This document shows, in pieces, positions 15,497-22,404 of a DNA stretch of 32,846 bases. Under the pieces are notes generated by a model. It was not told the DNA's origin, did no database searches, and saw only the letters and a program-made list of their open reading frames with translations. Source of the DNA: an uncultured Oscillospiraceae bacterium (GTDB lineage: Bacteria > Bacillota > Clostridia > Oscillospirales > Oscillospiraceae); the NCBI GenBank assembly GCA_947589225.1, contig CANQBC010000024.1, positions 1-32,846 of the forward strand. The letters are read 5' to 3'. Positions within the stretch are counted from its first letter, which is position 1; each line of letters starts with the position of its first letter. Made by a program: the position numbers and the translations under genes.

Positions 15497-16231
15497 TCAG
15501 TTGTGGGCATAGCCCTCATTATTGCAGCATTCAAGAGCATACGAAGCCTCTGTGAAGCCCTCCTCTTCGGCCATGCGGAAATATTCGGTCGCACTTGTAA
15601 TATCTTTGTCTACACCTTTACCATAATAATACATGAGTCCAAGGCTGTAATTTGCGGCAGCGAATTTTCCCAGCGCAGCATTGTGAAAATAATTATTCGC
15701 TTTTGCGTAATTTTTGTCTACGCCTTTACCATAATAATGCATAAGCCCAAGGATGTACGACGCGACTGCGCGGCCCCAGAGCTGAGGCTTGTAGAAACAT
15801 TCTCCCGCTATTTTGTAATCACTTTTCACGACTTTGCCATAAGTATAGCAACATTCGAGGTAGCACAGCACAACACGACGGTAACATCCCTCAGCTTTTT
15901 TTAAATAGTCAATCGCTTTTTTGTAATCTGATATTACGTCAATACCTTGGAAGATTCCAAGGTTGCGCCATGGCTCATCAGCGGACATATTTTGCTGTTC
16001 TCTGTAATATTGGTCCATCACTGCGACATCTCTATCTACGCCGTCTCTATCATAAAATTCTAAGATTTCCTGGTGTGTAACTTCCCACCTATTAAAGTAT
16101 TCGCTTATGTACGGATACGCATCGCTGTGGTCACCGATAATGTTAGATGGTGCATTATGCTGGATCGGTTCGTGCGTAGTGAGTTCCGCAGGCATATTAG
16201 CGGATGCCGAAGATATCTTTTCTGCGGTCAT
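15497..16231 (-). CDS. Second Sel1-like repeat protein, 244 aa
   Basis: Starts MTAEKISSASANMPAELTTH at 16231, with GGAGG 8 bases upstream; the frame is open further up to 16324 without a better site. Residues ~1-90 are a non-repeat region (YPYISEYFNRWEVTHQEIL). Residues ~95-240 hold about four Sel1-like repeats, the last two clear: ASYILGLMHYYGKGVDKNYA and ANYSLGLMYYYGKGVDKD. No signal peptide is visible. The coding DNA is much more AT-rich than the other Sel1 gene, so the two were probably acquired separately rather than duplicated here. It is probably a protein-binding scaffold. The gene stands alone, preceded by a long hairpin-rich region. Confidence 0.8.
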   Translation of the reverse strand: MTAEKISSASANMPAELTTHEPIQHNAPSNIIGDHSDAYPYISEYFNRWEVTHQEILEFYDRDGVDRDVAVMDQYYREQQNMSADEPWRNLGIFQGIDVISDYKKAIDYLKKAEGCYRRVVLCYLECCYTYGKVVKSDYKIAGECFYKPQLWGRAVASYILGLMHYYGKGVDKNYAKANNYFHNAALGKFAAANYSLGLMYYYGKGVDKDITSATEYFRMAEEEGFTEASYALECCNNEGYAHN

Positions 16232-17255
16232 TGTGATTTCCTCCATTACAATATATTTTGGTTGGGGGCACGGTAAGTGCTCCTTATTTGACACCATATT
16301 AGCACGATCGTGACGATTTAGCAATGGAGGGGCAGCAGCGTGGCGTCTTATTTGGGCACGTCCCTGACGTGCCCAAGCGCAGCCTATTATTTGGGTACGT
16401 CCCAGACGAAGTGGATTAAATGTGAATTATTTTGTGAATTTTTTGTAAATTTTTTGTCTGCCTTAGAGTTGCGTAATCCGGCGAGACAGTAAAGCGACGA
16501 AGCTCCAGGCACCCCCGGAACCGCGTCAGCGGTTCCGGGGGCGGTCGCCTCTGGCGACCGTAAGGGCCCGAGCGCAGCGAGGGCGGACCCGCGTCAGCGG
16601 GTCCGGGCGGTCGGCGGAGCCGACCACATCCCCCGGGACGGCCGCGTGAGCGGTCGAACCGGGGGATGTGTCACGCCCCCTTATGCCCTTTTCGTTTAGA
16701 GGATAAACAAAATAGAGGATCTGAAAATTCTAATATAATGTAAAAATCTTTACACTTTTTGAAATTACTAAAAATCTTGAGATCGCTTAAAATTTTCAAA
16801 AAACTTAAAAAGAGTGGAAAAAGTGTAGAAATCTTAGGAAAAGTTTTTAACGAAAAATGGGCCGGCGGTGTGTCACCTTGAAAATTGCTAACAAAATGCT
16901 TTTGGGGCGCTGAATTGGCCGTCCCAGCCCCGTCCCGGGCCTAGCGCCGCGAGGCGGCGGGCCCGGTGAGACTCATTATGGTCGGTGACCGTCCATAGAT
17001 GAAGCACCGTTCGCTTCGAAAATTGGGCTGGATTTGAGGCGACAGTGGGCTCGCGCAACGGGGCGGCACCGTGAGGCGGCGTCCCGTTGCGCGAGTGTAT
17101 GGCCCATCATGGGCCATTGACAGCGCGTGGCTGGGCTGAGCATGGAATGGGCTGGCGGTCCTGGAATATGGTCCATGACCGACCATATACCAACGATCTG
17201 AATCGTTCCGGTCCGACGGTCTTGGATTATGGTCTATACATAAACGATAGAGTAT
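16232..17255. other. Hairpin-rich gene-free region with TATGGTC palindromes
   Basis: No convincing gene on either strand. It holds a 17-bp direct repeat TTATTTGGGYACGTCCC (16348-16364, 16387-16403). Next is a run of hairpins at 16512-16669, then an AT-rich stretch with two TGTAA-type boxes (about 16738-16760 and 16818-16840). Further right are GC hairpins at 16936-16965 and 17050-17095 (13-bp perfect arms). Palindromes of the form TATGGTC...GACCATA lie at 16976-16996 and 17165-17187, with a further half-site near 17228. Such a mix of structured DNA and AT-rich sequence is seen at replication or transfer origins, but nothing here proves that function. Confidence 0.6.
16512..16669. repeat. Cluster of consecutive GC-rich hairpins
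   Basis: Consecutive inverted repeats: 16512-16541 (13-bp perfect stem, GTCA loop), 16542-16560 (CGGTCGC/GCGACCG), 16566-16584 (short), 16585-16604 (GGACCCGC/GCGGGTCC, GTCA loop), 16609-16625 (GGTCGGC/GCCGACC) and 16626-16669 (ACATCCCCCGG/CCGGGGGATGT around an inner hairpin). The GCGTCAGCG stem-loop top recurs at 15327 and 19338. It may be a REP-like repeat family or a structured RNA. Confidence 0.7.
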
Positions 17256-17305
17256 GAAAAAAAGAAAAAGCCTCAGCCGGCACCCGTAAGGGCATCGACT
17301 GAGGC
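17256..17305 (-). terminator. Rho-independent terminator (distal) after the 64-aa gene
   Basis: In the minus direction a stem GCCTCAGTCG with CCGGCTGAGGC (17270-17305) is followed by a long T-rich tract (complement of 17257-17269). Confidence 0.8.
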
Positions 17306-17362
17306 TCTTGCTATGTTGCTGCATCAAAGGGAGTGCGCATCGCACTGTGCAGTCACTCCTTG

Positions 17363-17444
17363 AAAAAAATATCCCCGCCCCGGTTTTCACAGCGGGCAGC
17401 AGGCGCGAAGCTCTGCCGCCCGTCACGATCTCCGGAGCGGGGAT
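17363..17444 (-). terminator. Rho-independent terminator (proximal) after the 64-aa gene
   Basis: Outer stem ATCCCCGC (17437-17444 complement) with GCGGGGAT, containing an inner hairpin (about 17393-17422), followed in the minus direction by T7. With the terminator at 17256-17305 it forms a tandem pair, so transcription from this side is strongly insulated. Confidence 0.75.
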
Positions 17445-17458
17445 TGTGGTTACGATGG

Positions 17459-17653
17459 TTACATGAGACCGAAGCGGATCAGAAGAGCGTTGATGAACGC
17501 CCTGACGACCTGACCGATCATAAAACCGCCACCGAACATGAACGCAAAGCCGAGGATACGGCCAATCATGGTGAAGATTGCGGGAGCGCGATAGTTGATG
17601 TCGCTTACAGTGTCACCGATGTTTTCCAGCTTGACCAAAACCCATTTATACAT
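17459..17653 (-). CDS. Small membrane protein, 64 aa, unknown function
   Basis: Starts MYKWVLVKLENIGDTVSDIN at 17653, with GGAG 7 bases upstream. Residues ~24-62 are almost wholly hydrophobic (TMIGRILGFAFMFGGGFMIG, then VVRAFINALLIRF), giving one long or two short membrane helices with Gly-rich packing faces. No family was recognised. It lies 77 bases downstream of the lipoprotein gene, with a hairpin between, and ends at tandem terminators. A good start site and clean hydrophobic pattern make it a likely real gene. It may work at the membrane with the lipoprotein. Confidence 0.65.
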   Translation of the reverse strand: MYKWVLVKLENIGDTVSDINYRAPAIFTMIGRILGFAFMFGGGFMIGQVVRAFINALLIRFGLM

Positions 17654-17698
17654 AGTGATTCTCCTTCCCCAGCAGAAAAATTTTCTATAAATAGATTG

Positions 17699-17724
17699 GC
17701 CCGCCCCGGTTTCCCGGGACGGGC
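17699..17724 (-). terminator. Hairpin after the lipoprotein gene
   Basis: Stem GCCCGTCCCGG with CCGGGGCGGGC around a short AAA-type loop, directly after the stop codon at 17731. The following minus-strand sequence is AT-rich but without a strong T run, so it may be a partial terminator or an mRNA end stabiliser. Confidence 0.6.
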
Positions 17725-17730
17725 TGTGTG

Positions 17731-19245
17731 TTACTTGGTGTGGTAGGCTGTCGTGACGACGTCCGCATATGTGTCGAAAGTGATTACATCAACGTCGTAT
17801 TTACCAGACCAATTGTAGTCTACATCGGAGACGTAGAAGTTGGAGCAACCGACGTATCCGAATTCAGGGTCTGTCATGGTCTCATAATGGCCTTTGGACG
17901 AATAGTAGTTAAGCGCAGCGTCAAATACGCTTTCCCTGCCAGCATAGTGCCCCACAGTACATTTGTTTTCACAATATGCATCTATATAGAGTGCATCCAT
18001 ATAGTCGTAAAGTTCACCTGTGTCGGCCATGTGATACATTCCGTCATGTTCGTCCCAACCTTCGGTACAGTCCATATAAGCCCTGTAGTTGGCAAGGGCG
18101 GCCATTTCCGAGTCGAATTCTACGGTTTCTACGTTGGCTCTGGTACGGTACTTGTTTACTTCTTCGAGTTCTTTGGCCTGCATATACGTGAGTTCCTGAG
18201 TGAGCTGCTTCTTGTAGGAACCGGTGGTTTTGACGCCGGACTCGGTGTCCTGGTGAAGCAGGTAGTACATGTAGTAGCACTCGTAATTGTCGCCAAAAGC
18301 CTTGCGGAGAGATTCGTCACAGTTGTCCATATAGGCGGCCACGTTAAAATCCTTGGAACCCTGGCGGCCCTCGTGGACACCGACGGTCTGGAAGTGCTTC
18401 AAGAGCAGCGCGTCGTCATTGTGATACTGGACAGCGAGCATCGGGAACGCAGCCTTGTAGTAATCCGCGTCGAATACCAGAGACCAGTCAACAGCGGCGA
18501 CGTAGGAGTTATAATCTTTGCCATAATCCCAGGTCACGTCGTAAGGATTGCCGTGGTTCTTTTCGCCGTCGAAGATGAAGACGAGGCATTCGTTTTTGTT
18601 TTTTTGAACAGTGGCTTCCTTGCCGCCAAGAGCGGCGATGGCTTCGACGGAACCGAATTTCGTTTTAGGGTCAACGTAGTCTTCACCATTCAGGTATGCC
18701 TGATATTCGTCACCATATTCTCTCTCGTAATACTCTACGATCTCGCTGCGTCTTTCATCTGTGAATTCGGCCCATTTCTCGTCCCATCTGGCGCGACCCA
18801 CATCATCACATTTGGTGTCAATGTACCACTGGATGATGGGCGGATACTCGATGGATTCGACTTCATCCGTGCCATCGGCGTCCCCGGTAGGGGCGGGCGT
18901 TTCGGACTCTGTCCCGTCTTCCCCGGCATCGTCGGCATCATCGGCATCGCCGGTATCTCCGGTATCCCCAGTGTCCCCAGTATCTCCGGTATCGTCGGCA
19001 TCATCGGCATCGTCGGTATCTCCGGCATCCCCAGTATCTCCGGTATCGTCGGCATCATCAGTATCCCCGGTATCTTCGGCTTCCGTGTCACCAGGATCAT
19101 CCGTCGTCGAAGTGTCGCTGTCCCCAGCATACTCGGTCTGGGCGACGGGATCGGCCGTCGGAGCGTCCTCCGTATAGTTTTCACCACAACCGGCGAGCGT
19201 GACAGTCATCAGGATGGCGGCCAGAACAACTACATAATATTTCAT
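17731..19245 (-). CDS. Surface lipoprotein with Asp/Thr/Gly-rich stalk and CAP-like domain
   Basis: 504 aa, starting MKYYVVVLAAILMTVTLAGC; the ATG at 19245 has GGAG six bases upstream, and a start four codons earlier is possible. The lipobox LAGC gives Cys20 as the lipid-modified residue, so the protein is anchored on the outer face of the membrane. Residues ~45-125 are a low-complexity stalk of DDADDTGDTGD-type repeats. A middle region (about 240-320) has the repeat type found in clostridial surface proteins (FDADYYKAAFPML, KHFQTVGVHEGRQGS). The C-terminal ~130 residues resemble a CAP/SCP-like domain (EVNKYRTRANVETVEFDSEM; YAGRESVFDAALNYYSSKG). The canonical CAP histidines are not all obvious. 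It may mediate contact with other cells or surfaces. Confidence 0.75.
   Translation of the reverse strand: MKYYVVVLAAILMTVTLAGCGENYTEDAPTADPVAQTEYAGDSDTSTTDDPGDTEAEDTGDTDDADDTGDTGDAGDTDDADDADDTGDTGDTGDTGDTGDADDADDAGEDGTESETPAPTGDADGTDEVESIEYPPIIQWYIDTKCDDVGRARWDEKWAEFTDERRSEIVEYYEREYGDEYQAYLNGEDYVDPKTKFGSVEAIAALGGKEATVQKNKNECLVFIFDGEKNHGNPYDVTWDYGKDYNSYVAAVDWSLVFDADYYKAAFPMLAVQYHNDDALLLKHFQTVGVHEGRQGSKDFNVAAYMDNCDESLRKAFGDNYECYYMYYLLHQDTESGVKTTGSYKKQLTQELTYMQAKELEEVNKYRTRANVETVEFDSEMAALANYRAYMDCTEGWDEHDGMYHMADTGELYDYMDALYIDAYCENKCTVGHYAGRESVFDAALNYYSSKGHYETMTDPEFGYVGCSNFYVSDVDYNWSGKYDVDVITFDTYADVVTTAYHTK
18975..19059. repeat. 31-bp direct repeat within the lipoprotein stalk
   Basis: Two identical 31-bp copies (18975-19005 and 19029-19059), offset by 54 bases (18 codons), inside a longer degenerate array of 6- and 9-base units coding DDA, DTG and GDT. 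Because all units are multiples of three, slippage would change stalk length without breaking the frame. Confidence 0.8.
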
Positions 19246-19977
19246 CAGTTTCTCCATAACCCGTTTATCCCTTTCTATGTGATGAAGTTTCCAGGAGCTC
19301 TTTCCTTGACTCCCTCACTTTCTTTGCACGGGTGCGGGGCGCGTCAGCGAACCCGCGCCCGTGTCGGAGTACCGCAGTCTGCCGGGCTGTCGTGTCTGGT
19401 TGGAGCGGTTCTGGCTGCCAAAACCGAAAAATCGGCCGGTGACAAACGTTACATTTCGGTACAGATTTTGACCCATGTGTTTTATATAAAAATCGTAAAA
19501 AGTGTAAGAATCATTACAGTTTTCTGTTGGAATCTTTGAAAAATGGACCTGCATTTTTTTGAAGGGGTCTTCGACCCTGAAAATGGAAACGTTACAAGAA
19601 AGTGCTGAAGATTTCTACAGTTTTTGCATTTATGTTTTCAACTCCGTTACACGACGTTACACGTGTGTCACCAAAAACTGTAGAAATCCTTACATAAATT
19701 TTTTTGTAACGTTTGTAACGTTAAAATTAGTATTATATACGCGCATGAGAAAAACTCATATAAAGGGTCTTAAAAAACTCCGTTACAGACGTTACAAAAA
19801 AATTTCTGCTATAATTCTTACAGTTTTTCGAAAATTTTTGTAACGGCGTGTAACGCGAGAACGTTACAAACTAAAAAAGTGCAAGAACTCTTACACATTC
19901 TTGTAACGTTCATTTTTGACGCTCGGAAAATGGGCTTAAAAAATGCAAGTGTGGTTTTACGGTTACGATACTTCGGC
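19246..19977. other. Gene-free region with an ordered array of CGTTAC/GTAACG motifs
   Basis: No gene fits here; the ORF at 19559-19843 has no ribosome site and is made of the repeats. A GC hairpin lies at 19327-19363. From 19447 to 19908 there are twelve CGTTAC or GTAACG hexamers: 19447, 19590, 19645, 19655, 19706, 19715, 19781, 19790, 19840, 19850, 19862 and 19903. Eight form pairs 9 or 10 bases apart, about one helical turn. Between oppositely oriented motifs lie TGTAA-N6-TTACA-like boxes. An extended -10 (TGCTATAAT, 19806-19814) points to the right. It could be an origin of replication, a partition site or a multi-operator control region. Confidence 0.7.
19447..19908. repeat. Iteron-like array, 12 copies of CGTTAC/GTAACG
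   Basis: Forward pairs (19645/19655 and 19781/19790) are each followed by a reverse pair (19706/19715 and 19840/19850), and a box related to CTGTAGAAATCCTTACA sits between the arms. A third unit uses single motifs (19862 and 19903) around a box at 19879-19896. The arrangement repeats as [CGTTAC]-box-[GTAACG], so it is modular rather than random. Confidence 0.8.
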
Positions 19978-20985
19978 TCATAATCCCAATAATTGCTTCT
20001 TCTTCGCGTCGTACTCCTCCTGCGTGATTGCGCCGGCGTCCAGCAGACCTTTGTATTTCATGATCTCGTCCGTAGCGGACACGGCGGAGGCGGGAGCAGA
20101 ATCAGATCTGGACTCTGGCATCGGCGCAGGTTCAGACCCTGGCGCGGATCCCGTTGCCCACTGGGATTGGTTCTGAGCCTTGATGTGGGCCAGGGCCTCC
20201 AGTATCTGCCTGACCGTGGACCTGGCTACGTCCTCCTCAATGCTTACGATTTCGATGCCGTCCGTCAGACGCTCAGGATACTTATACAGGATCTGGTGAA
20301 TCGTCGAGAGGTGGGCACCCTGTAGAGAGATGCCCACGCCGATGGTGGCCCGGAGAACCTTGGATACGGACCGCTCACTGCCCGTCATGGCCCCGACGAT
20401 GGCCCCCGCGCCGCCGAACAGAGCCCCGCCCACGGCGGCACGGGCCAGACCTCCCTTCCGAACACCCTCCTTGGTCTCAATCTCGTCGATGGGCCAGAAG
20501 TCCATGAGGTTGGCAAAGTCAAATAGATCCTTCTCCGGCACTTCGGACAAATCAAACATGGGACTGGTGGCGCTCCCCACACAAAAGAGCCGGTGCTCCT
20601 GGTCGATGCTCAGCAGCGGCCCGTCCCAACCACGGCCAATATTGATGGTGGGCTTAAAAGTCTCGGCCAGGGCGATGCGCCGATCGATTTGCTCCCGGTT
20701 GAACACACTCCAGGCTCGCTTGGTTACCCGCCCCATAAGGGTCGCTTTCCGGCACTTCGGGCAGAGGAAATCCCCACCGGCCAGGGAGACCTTTCCGTCC
20801 CCCCGCTGAGAGATTCTGACGCCGCAGTGGGCGCAGGGCTTGGCCTCTCCAAATAAGAGCCGCTCCGCAGTACCTGCCGGGGCTACGGCATTATTCCTGC
20901 TCAGGATCTGCATCACCGGTGTGCCACAGCTGCGGCAAAACTGGTCTCCCTCGGGGATCACGGCTCCGCATTTTGAACAATACAT
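19978..20985 (-). CDS. Zinc-ribbon protein with C-terminal SHOCT domain, 335 aa
   Basis: Starts MYCSKCGAVIPEGDQFCRSC at 20985; GGGAGG lies 11 bases upstream, and a GTG four codons earlier overlaps that site. The N-terminal zinc ribbon (CSKCG, CRSCG) is followed by a second ribbon at about 50-80 (CAHCG, CPKCR), as in DUF4428-type proteins. The middle has a glycine-rich stretch (AAVGGALFGGAGAIVGAM, about 185-205) that could pack against or enter a membrane. The last ~30 residues are a SHOCT domain (MKYKGLLDAGAITQEEYDAK). SHOCT proteins are common in mobile elements and often oligomerise; the role is unknown. It lies 21 bases downstream of two short zinc-ribbon membrane genes with the same N-terminus type. 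Confidence 0.8.
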   Translation of the reverse strand: MYCSKCGAVIPEGDQFCRSCGTPVMQILSRNNAVAPAGTAERLLFGEAKPCAHCGVRISQRGDGKVSLAGGDFLCPKCRKATLMGRVTKRAWSVFNREQIDRRIALAETFKPTINIGRGWDGPLLSIDQEHRLFCVGSATSPMFDLSEVPEKDLFDFANLMDFWPIDEIETKEGVRKGGLARAAVGGALFGGAGAIVGAMTGSERSVSKVLRATIGVGISLQGAHLSTIHQILYKYPERLTDGIEIVSIEEDVARSTVRQILEALAHIKAQNQSQWATGSAPGSEPAPMPESRSDSAPASAVSATDEIMKYKGLLDAGAITQEEYDAKKKQLLGL

Positions 20986-21006
20986 ATTGTTCCACACCTC
21001 CCTTGC

Positions 21007-21396
21007 TTACCGCCGCCTGCCTTTGAACATGCCAATCAGGAACATAATAAAAACCACGGCGCATGGAATAGCCAGAATGATAAAGATTGTATAAGACGCT
21101 GTCGGAAAATACGCAAAGAGCAACATCAATACCGCCACGAAGGCAATCGAAGGGAGCCAAACCGTCAAAAAGGTTGATTTCTTCGTTGACGAGCTTCCGC
21201 TGCTTGGAGCCGGAGCCTGCTGGGGCTGGCCCTGGACAGGTCCCTGCTGGTAGGACTGCCCCTGGTAGGGCCCCTGTTGGTACGGCTGATAGGGCCCGGG
21301 ACCGGCCTGGGTCGGGGCCTGCTGGAACGTGGCCCCGCAGGAGGGGCAGGACGTGGACCCGTCGGGGATCTGTTTTCCGCATTTAGGGCAATACAT
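21007..21396 (-). CDS. Zinc-ribbon membrane protein, 129 aa (copy 2)
   Basis: Starts MYCPKCGKQIPDGSTSCPSC at 21396 after AAAGGAG. The zinc ribbon (about 1-25) is followed by a Gly/Pro/Tyr/Gln-rich stretch (about 26-65, repeats like GPYQGQSYQQ), then two membrane helices (about 77-95 and 100-122) and a GRRR tail. It would sit in the membrane with the ribbon and Gln-rich tail on one side. The first 40 residues are almost identical to the next gene upstream, so the pair arose by tandem duplication. Function is unknown. Confidence 0.75.
   Translation of the reverse strand: MYCPKCGKQIPDGSTSCPSCGATFQQAPTQAGPGPYQPYQQGPYQGQSYQQGPVQGQPQQAPAPSSGSSSTKKSTFLTVWLPSIAFVAVLMLLFAYFPTASYTIFIILAIPCAVVFIMFLIGMFKGRRR
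21272..21396. repeat. 125-bp direct repeat, copy at the second zinc-ribbon gene
   Basis: Matches 21692-21816 at an offset of exactly 420 bases, with six differences. It covers the start codon, zinc ribbon and first Gln-rich repeats of both genes. Confidence 0.85.
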
Positions 21397-21426
21397 AAGC
21401 CATTTTCTCCTTTCAAGGCAGTCTGG

Positions 21427-21816
21427 TCACTTTTTCTTCATCCTCACTATATTAACAATACTCAAGACCAGTACTGGGATACAGCACAGTAAGCCCAAGA
21501 TACCACCCCCTAGAAGCATCCCCAGCAATGCAAGTCCAATAGTCAACCAGTAGATCAACCCAAAGATAGGTTTCTTGGACTCGCCGCCATTCCCGGTGGA
21601 TTGGGTCTGCTGGGATTGCCCCTGGTAGGGCCCCTGCTGGTAGGGCTGTCCCTGGACAGGTCCCTGCTGGTAGGGCTGACCCTGAGCGGGGCCCTGTTGG
21701 TACGGCTGATAGGGCCCGGGACCGGCCTGGGTCGGGGTCTGCTGGAACGTGGCACCACAGGAAGGGCAGGACGTGGACCCGTCAGGGATCTGTTTTCCGC
21801 ATTTAGGACAATACAT
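21427..21816 (-). CDS. Zinc-ribbon membrane protein, 129 aa (copy 1)
   Basis: Starts MYCPKCGKQIPDGSTSCPSC at 21816 after AAAGGAG. It has the same plan as copy 2: zinc ribbon, Gln/Pro/Tyr/Gly repeats (GPVQGQPYQQGPYQGQSQQ), then a hydrophobic C-terminus of two helices (IYWLTIGLALLGMLLGGGIL and LCCIPVLVLSIVNIV). The membrane segments differ strongly from copy 2 while the N-termini match, so the C-terminal parts have diverged or been exchanged. It is the first gene of a three-gene unit read from the promoter at 21899-21927, opposite the XRE regulator. Confidence 0.75.
   Translation of the reverse strand: MYCPKCGKQIPDGSTSCPSCGATFQQTPTQAGPGPYQPYQQGPAQGQPYQQGPVQGQPYQQGPYQGQSQQTQSTGNGGESKKPIFGLIYWLTIGLALLGMLLGGGILGLLCCIPVLVLSIVNIVRMKKK
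21692..21816. repeat. 125-bp direct repeat, copy at the first zinc-ribbon gene
   Basis: Partner of 21272-21396 (119 of 125 bases identical). The few differences are mostly at third codon positions, which suggests selection on the protein as well as recent duplication. Confidence 0.85.
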
Positions 21817-21898
21817 GTTGATTTCTCCTTTTCTCGAAATTTAATATTTTTTACAAAGCGTCTCCCTCGCGGACTTTTTGCATATCCGCACAAAATAC

Positions 21899-21936
21899 AT
21901 CATAGCACAAATGCAATAACAATACAAGATATATCT
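21899..21936 (-). promoter_or_regulatory. Promoter of the zinc-ribbon operon with adjacent palindrome
   Basis: On the minus strand, TTGTAT (complement of 21922-21927), a 17-base spacer and TATGAT (complement of 21899-21904). The palindrome AGATATATCT (21927-21936) touches the -35, and a related AGATATACAGAT lies near 21965-21976, just upstream of the XRE gene. These may be XRE binding sites controlling both directions. Confidence 0.65.
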
Positions 21937-22000
21937 AAAACATCTCTCACTTTGGACATAAAATAGATATACAGATAGTCACGTGGAAGGGGGTGGTGCC

Positions 22001-22333
22001 TTGGATACCCATGAGCGTTTACAGCAGCTGCTGCGCGAGCGCGGATGGACAGAGTACAAACTGTCAAAGGAGTGTGGGCTGGCCCAGTCCACGATCGGCA
22101 ATATATTTCGCAGAAATACGGTTCCGTCAATCGCCACACTGGAAACGATCTGCAAAGGATTTGGCATCACCTTGTCGCAGTTTTTTACGGATGAAAATCT
22201 CGTGGAGCTGAGCCCTGAATTGAAGGAGCTGTTCGACGCCTGGGTCTGCCTCAGGCCAAACCAGAAGAAAGCCGCCCTGCAAATGCTCAGGGCAATGAGC
22301 AATGAGGATGAGTGGGTGGGACCGTCCCTTTGA
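22001..22333 (+). CDS. XRE-family HTH transcription regulator
   Basis: 110 aa from a TTG at 22001, with GGGGGTGG just upstream; the frame is also open to a GTG at 21983. The helix-turn-helix is at about 5-60 (LLRERGWTEYKLSKECGLAQ, STIGNIFRRNTVPSIATLE), followed by the usual GFGITLSQFF segment and a short C-terminal helical part. It is the only recognised plus-strand gene of the element. It faces away from the zinc-ribbon operon and probably represses its own promoter and that operon through the AGATAT palindromes. A role in controlling transfer or excision is possible but not shown. Confidence 0.85.
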   Translation: MDTHERLQQLLRERGWTEYKLSKECGLAQSTIGNIFRRNTVPSIATLETICKGFGITLSQFFTDENLVELSPELKELFDAWVCLRPNQKKAALQMLRAMSNEDEWVGPSL

Positions 22334-22356
22334 TGGTATTCTTATTTCATTATGTT

Positions 22357-22397
22357 CAGGCCGCTTTTCGCTTTTTTGTGGTGCGAAAAGCGGCCTG
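22357..22397. terminator. Convergent hairpin between XRE and methylase-helicase genes
   Basis: Perfect 15-bp stem CAGGCCGCTTTTCGC with GCGAAAAGCGGCCTG around an 11-base loop, between two converging genes (stops at 22333 and 22405). The T runs are in the stem and loop rather than after it, so it is a strong hairpin with probable terminator function in both directions. Confidence 0.65.
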
Positions 22398-22404
22398 TTG
22401 TGTT

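Noticed and set aside
16512-16669. Possible CRISPR array
   Set aside because: The repeats are separate hairpins of different sequence without equal direct repeats or unique spacers, and no cas gene is present.
16941-17426. 161-codon minus-strand ORF in the hairpin-rich region
   Set aside because: It runs through two terminators and several palindromes, has no ribosome site and no protein-like pattern.
17728-19539. 603-codon plus-strand ORF antisense to the lipoprotein gene
   Set aside because: It mirrors the repeat-rich lipoprotein gene, has no ribosome site and shows a composition typical of an antisense shadow (runs of GIVGIIGI from the stalk repeats).
19559-19843. 94-codon plus-strand ORF in the motif array
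   Set aside because: It is built from the CGTTAC repeats and boxes, has no ribosome site, and its product is a basic low-complexity chain.
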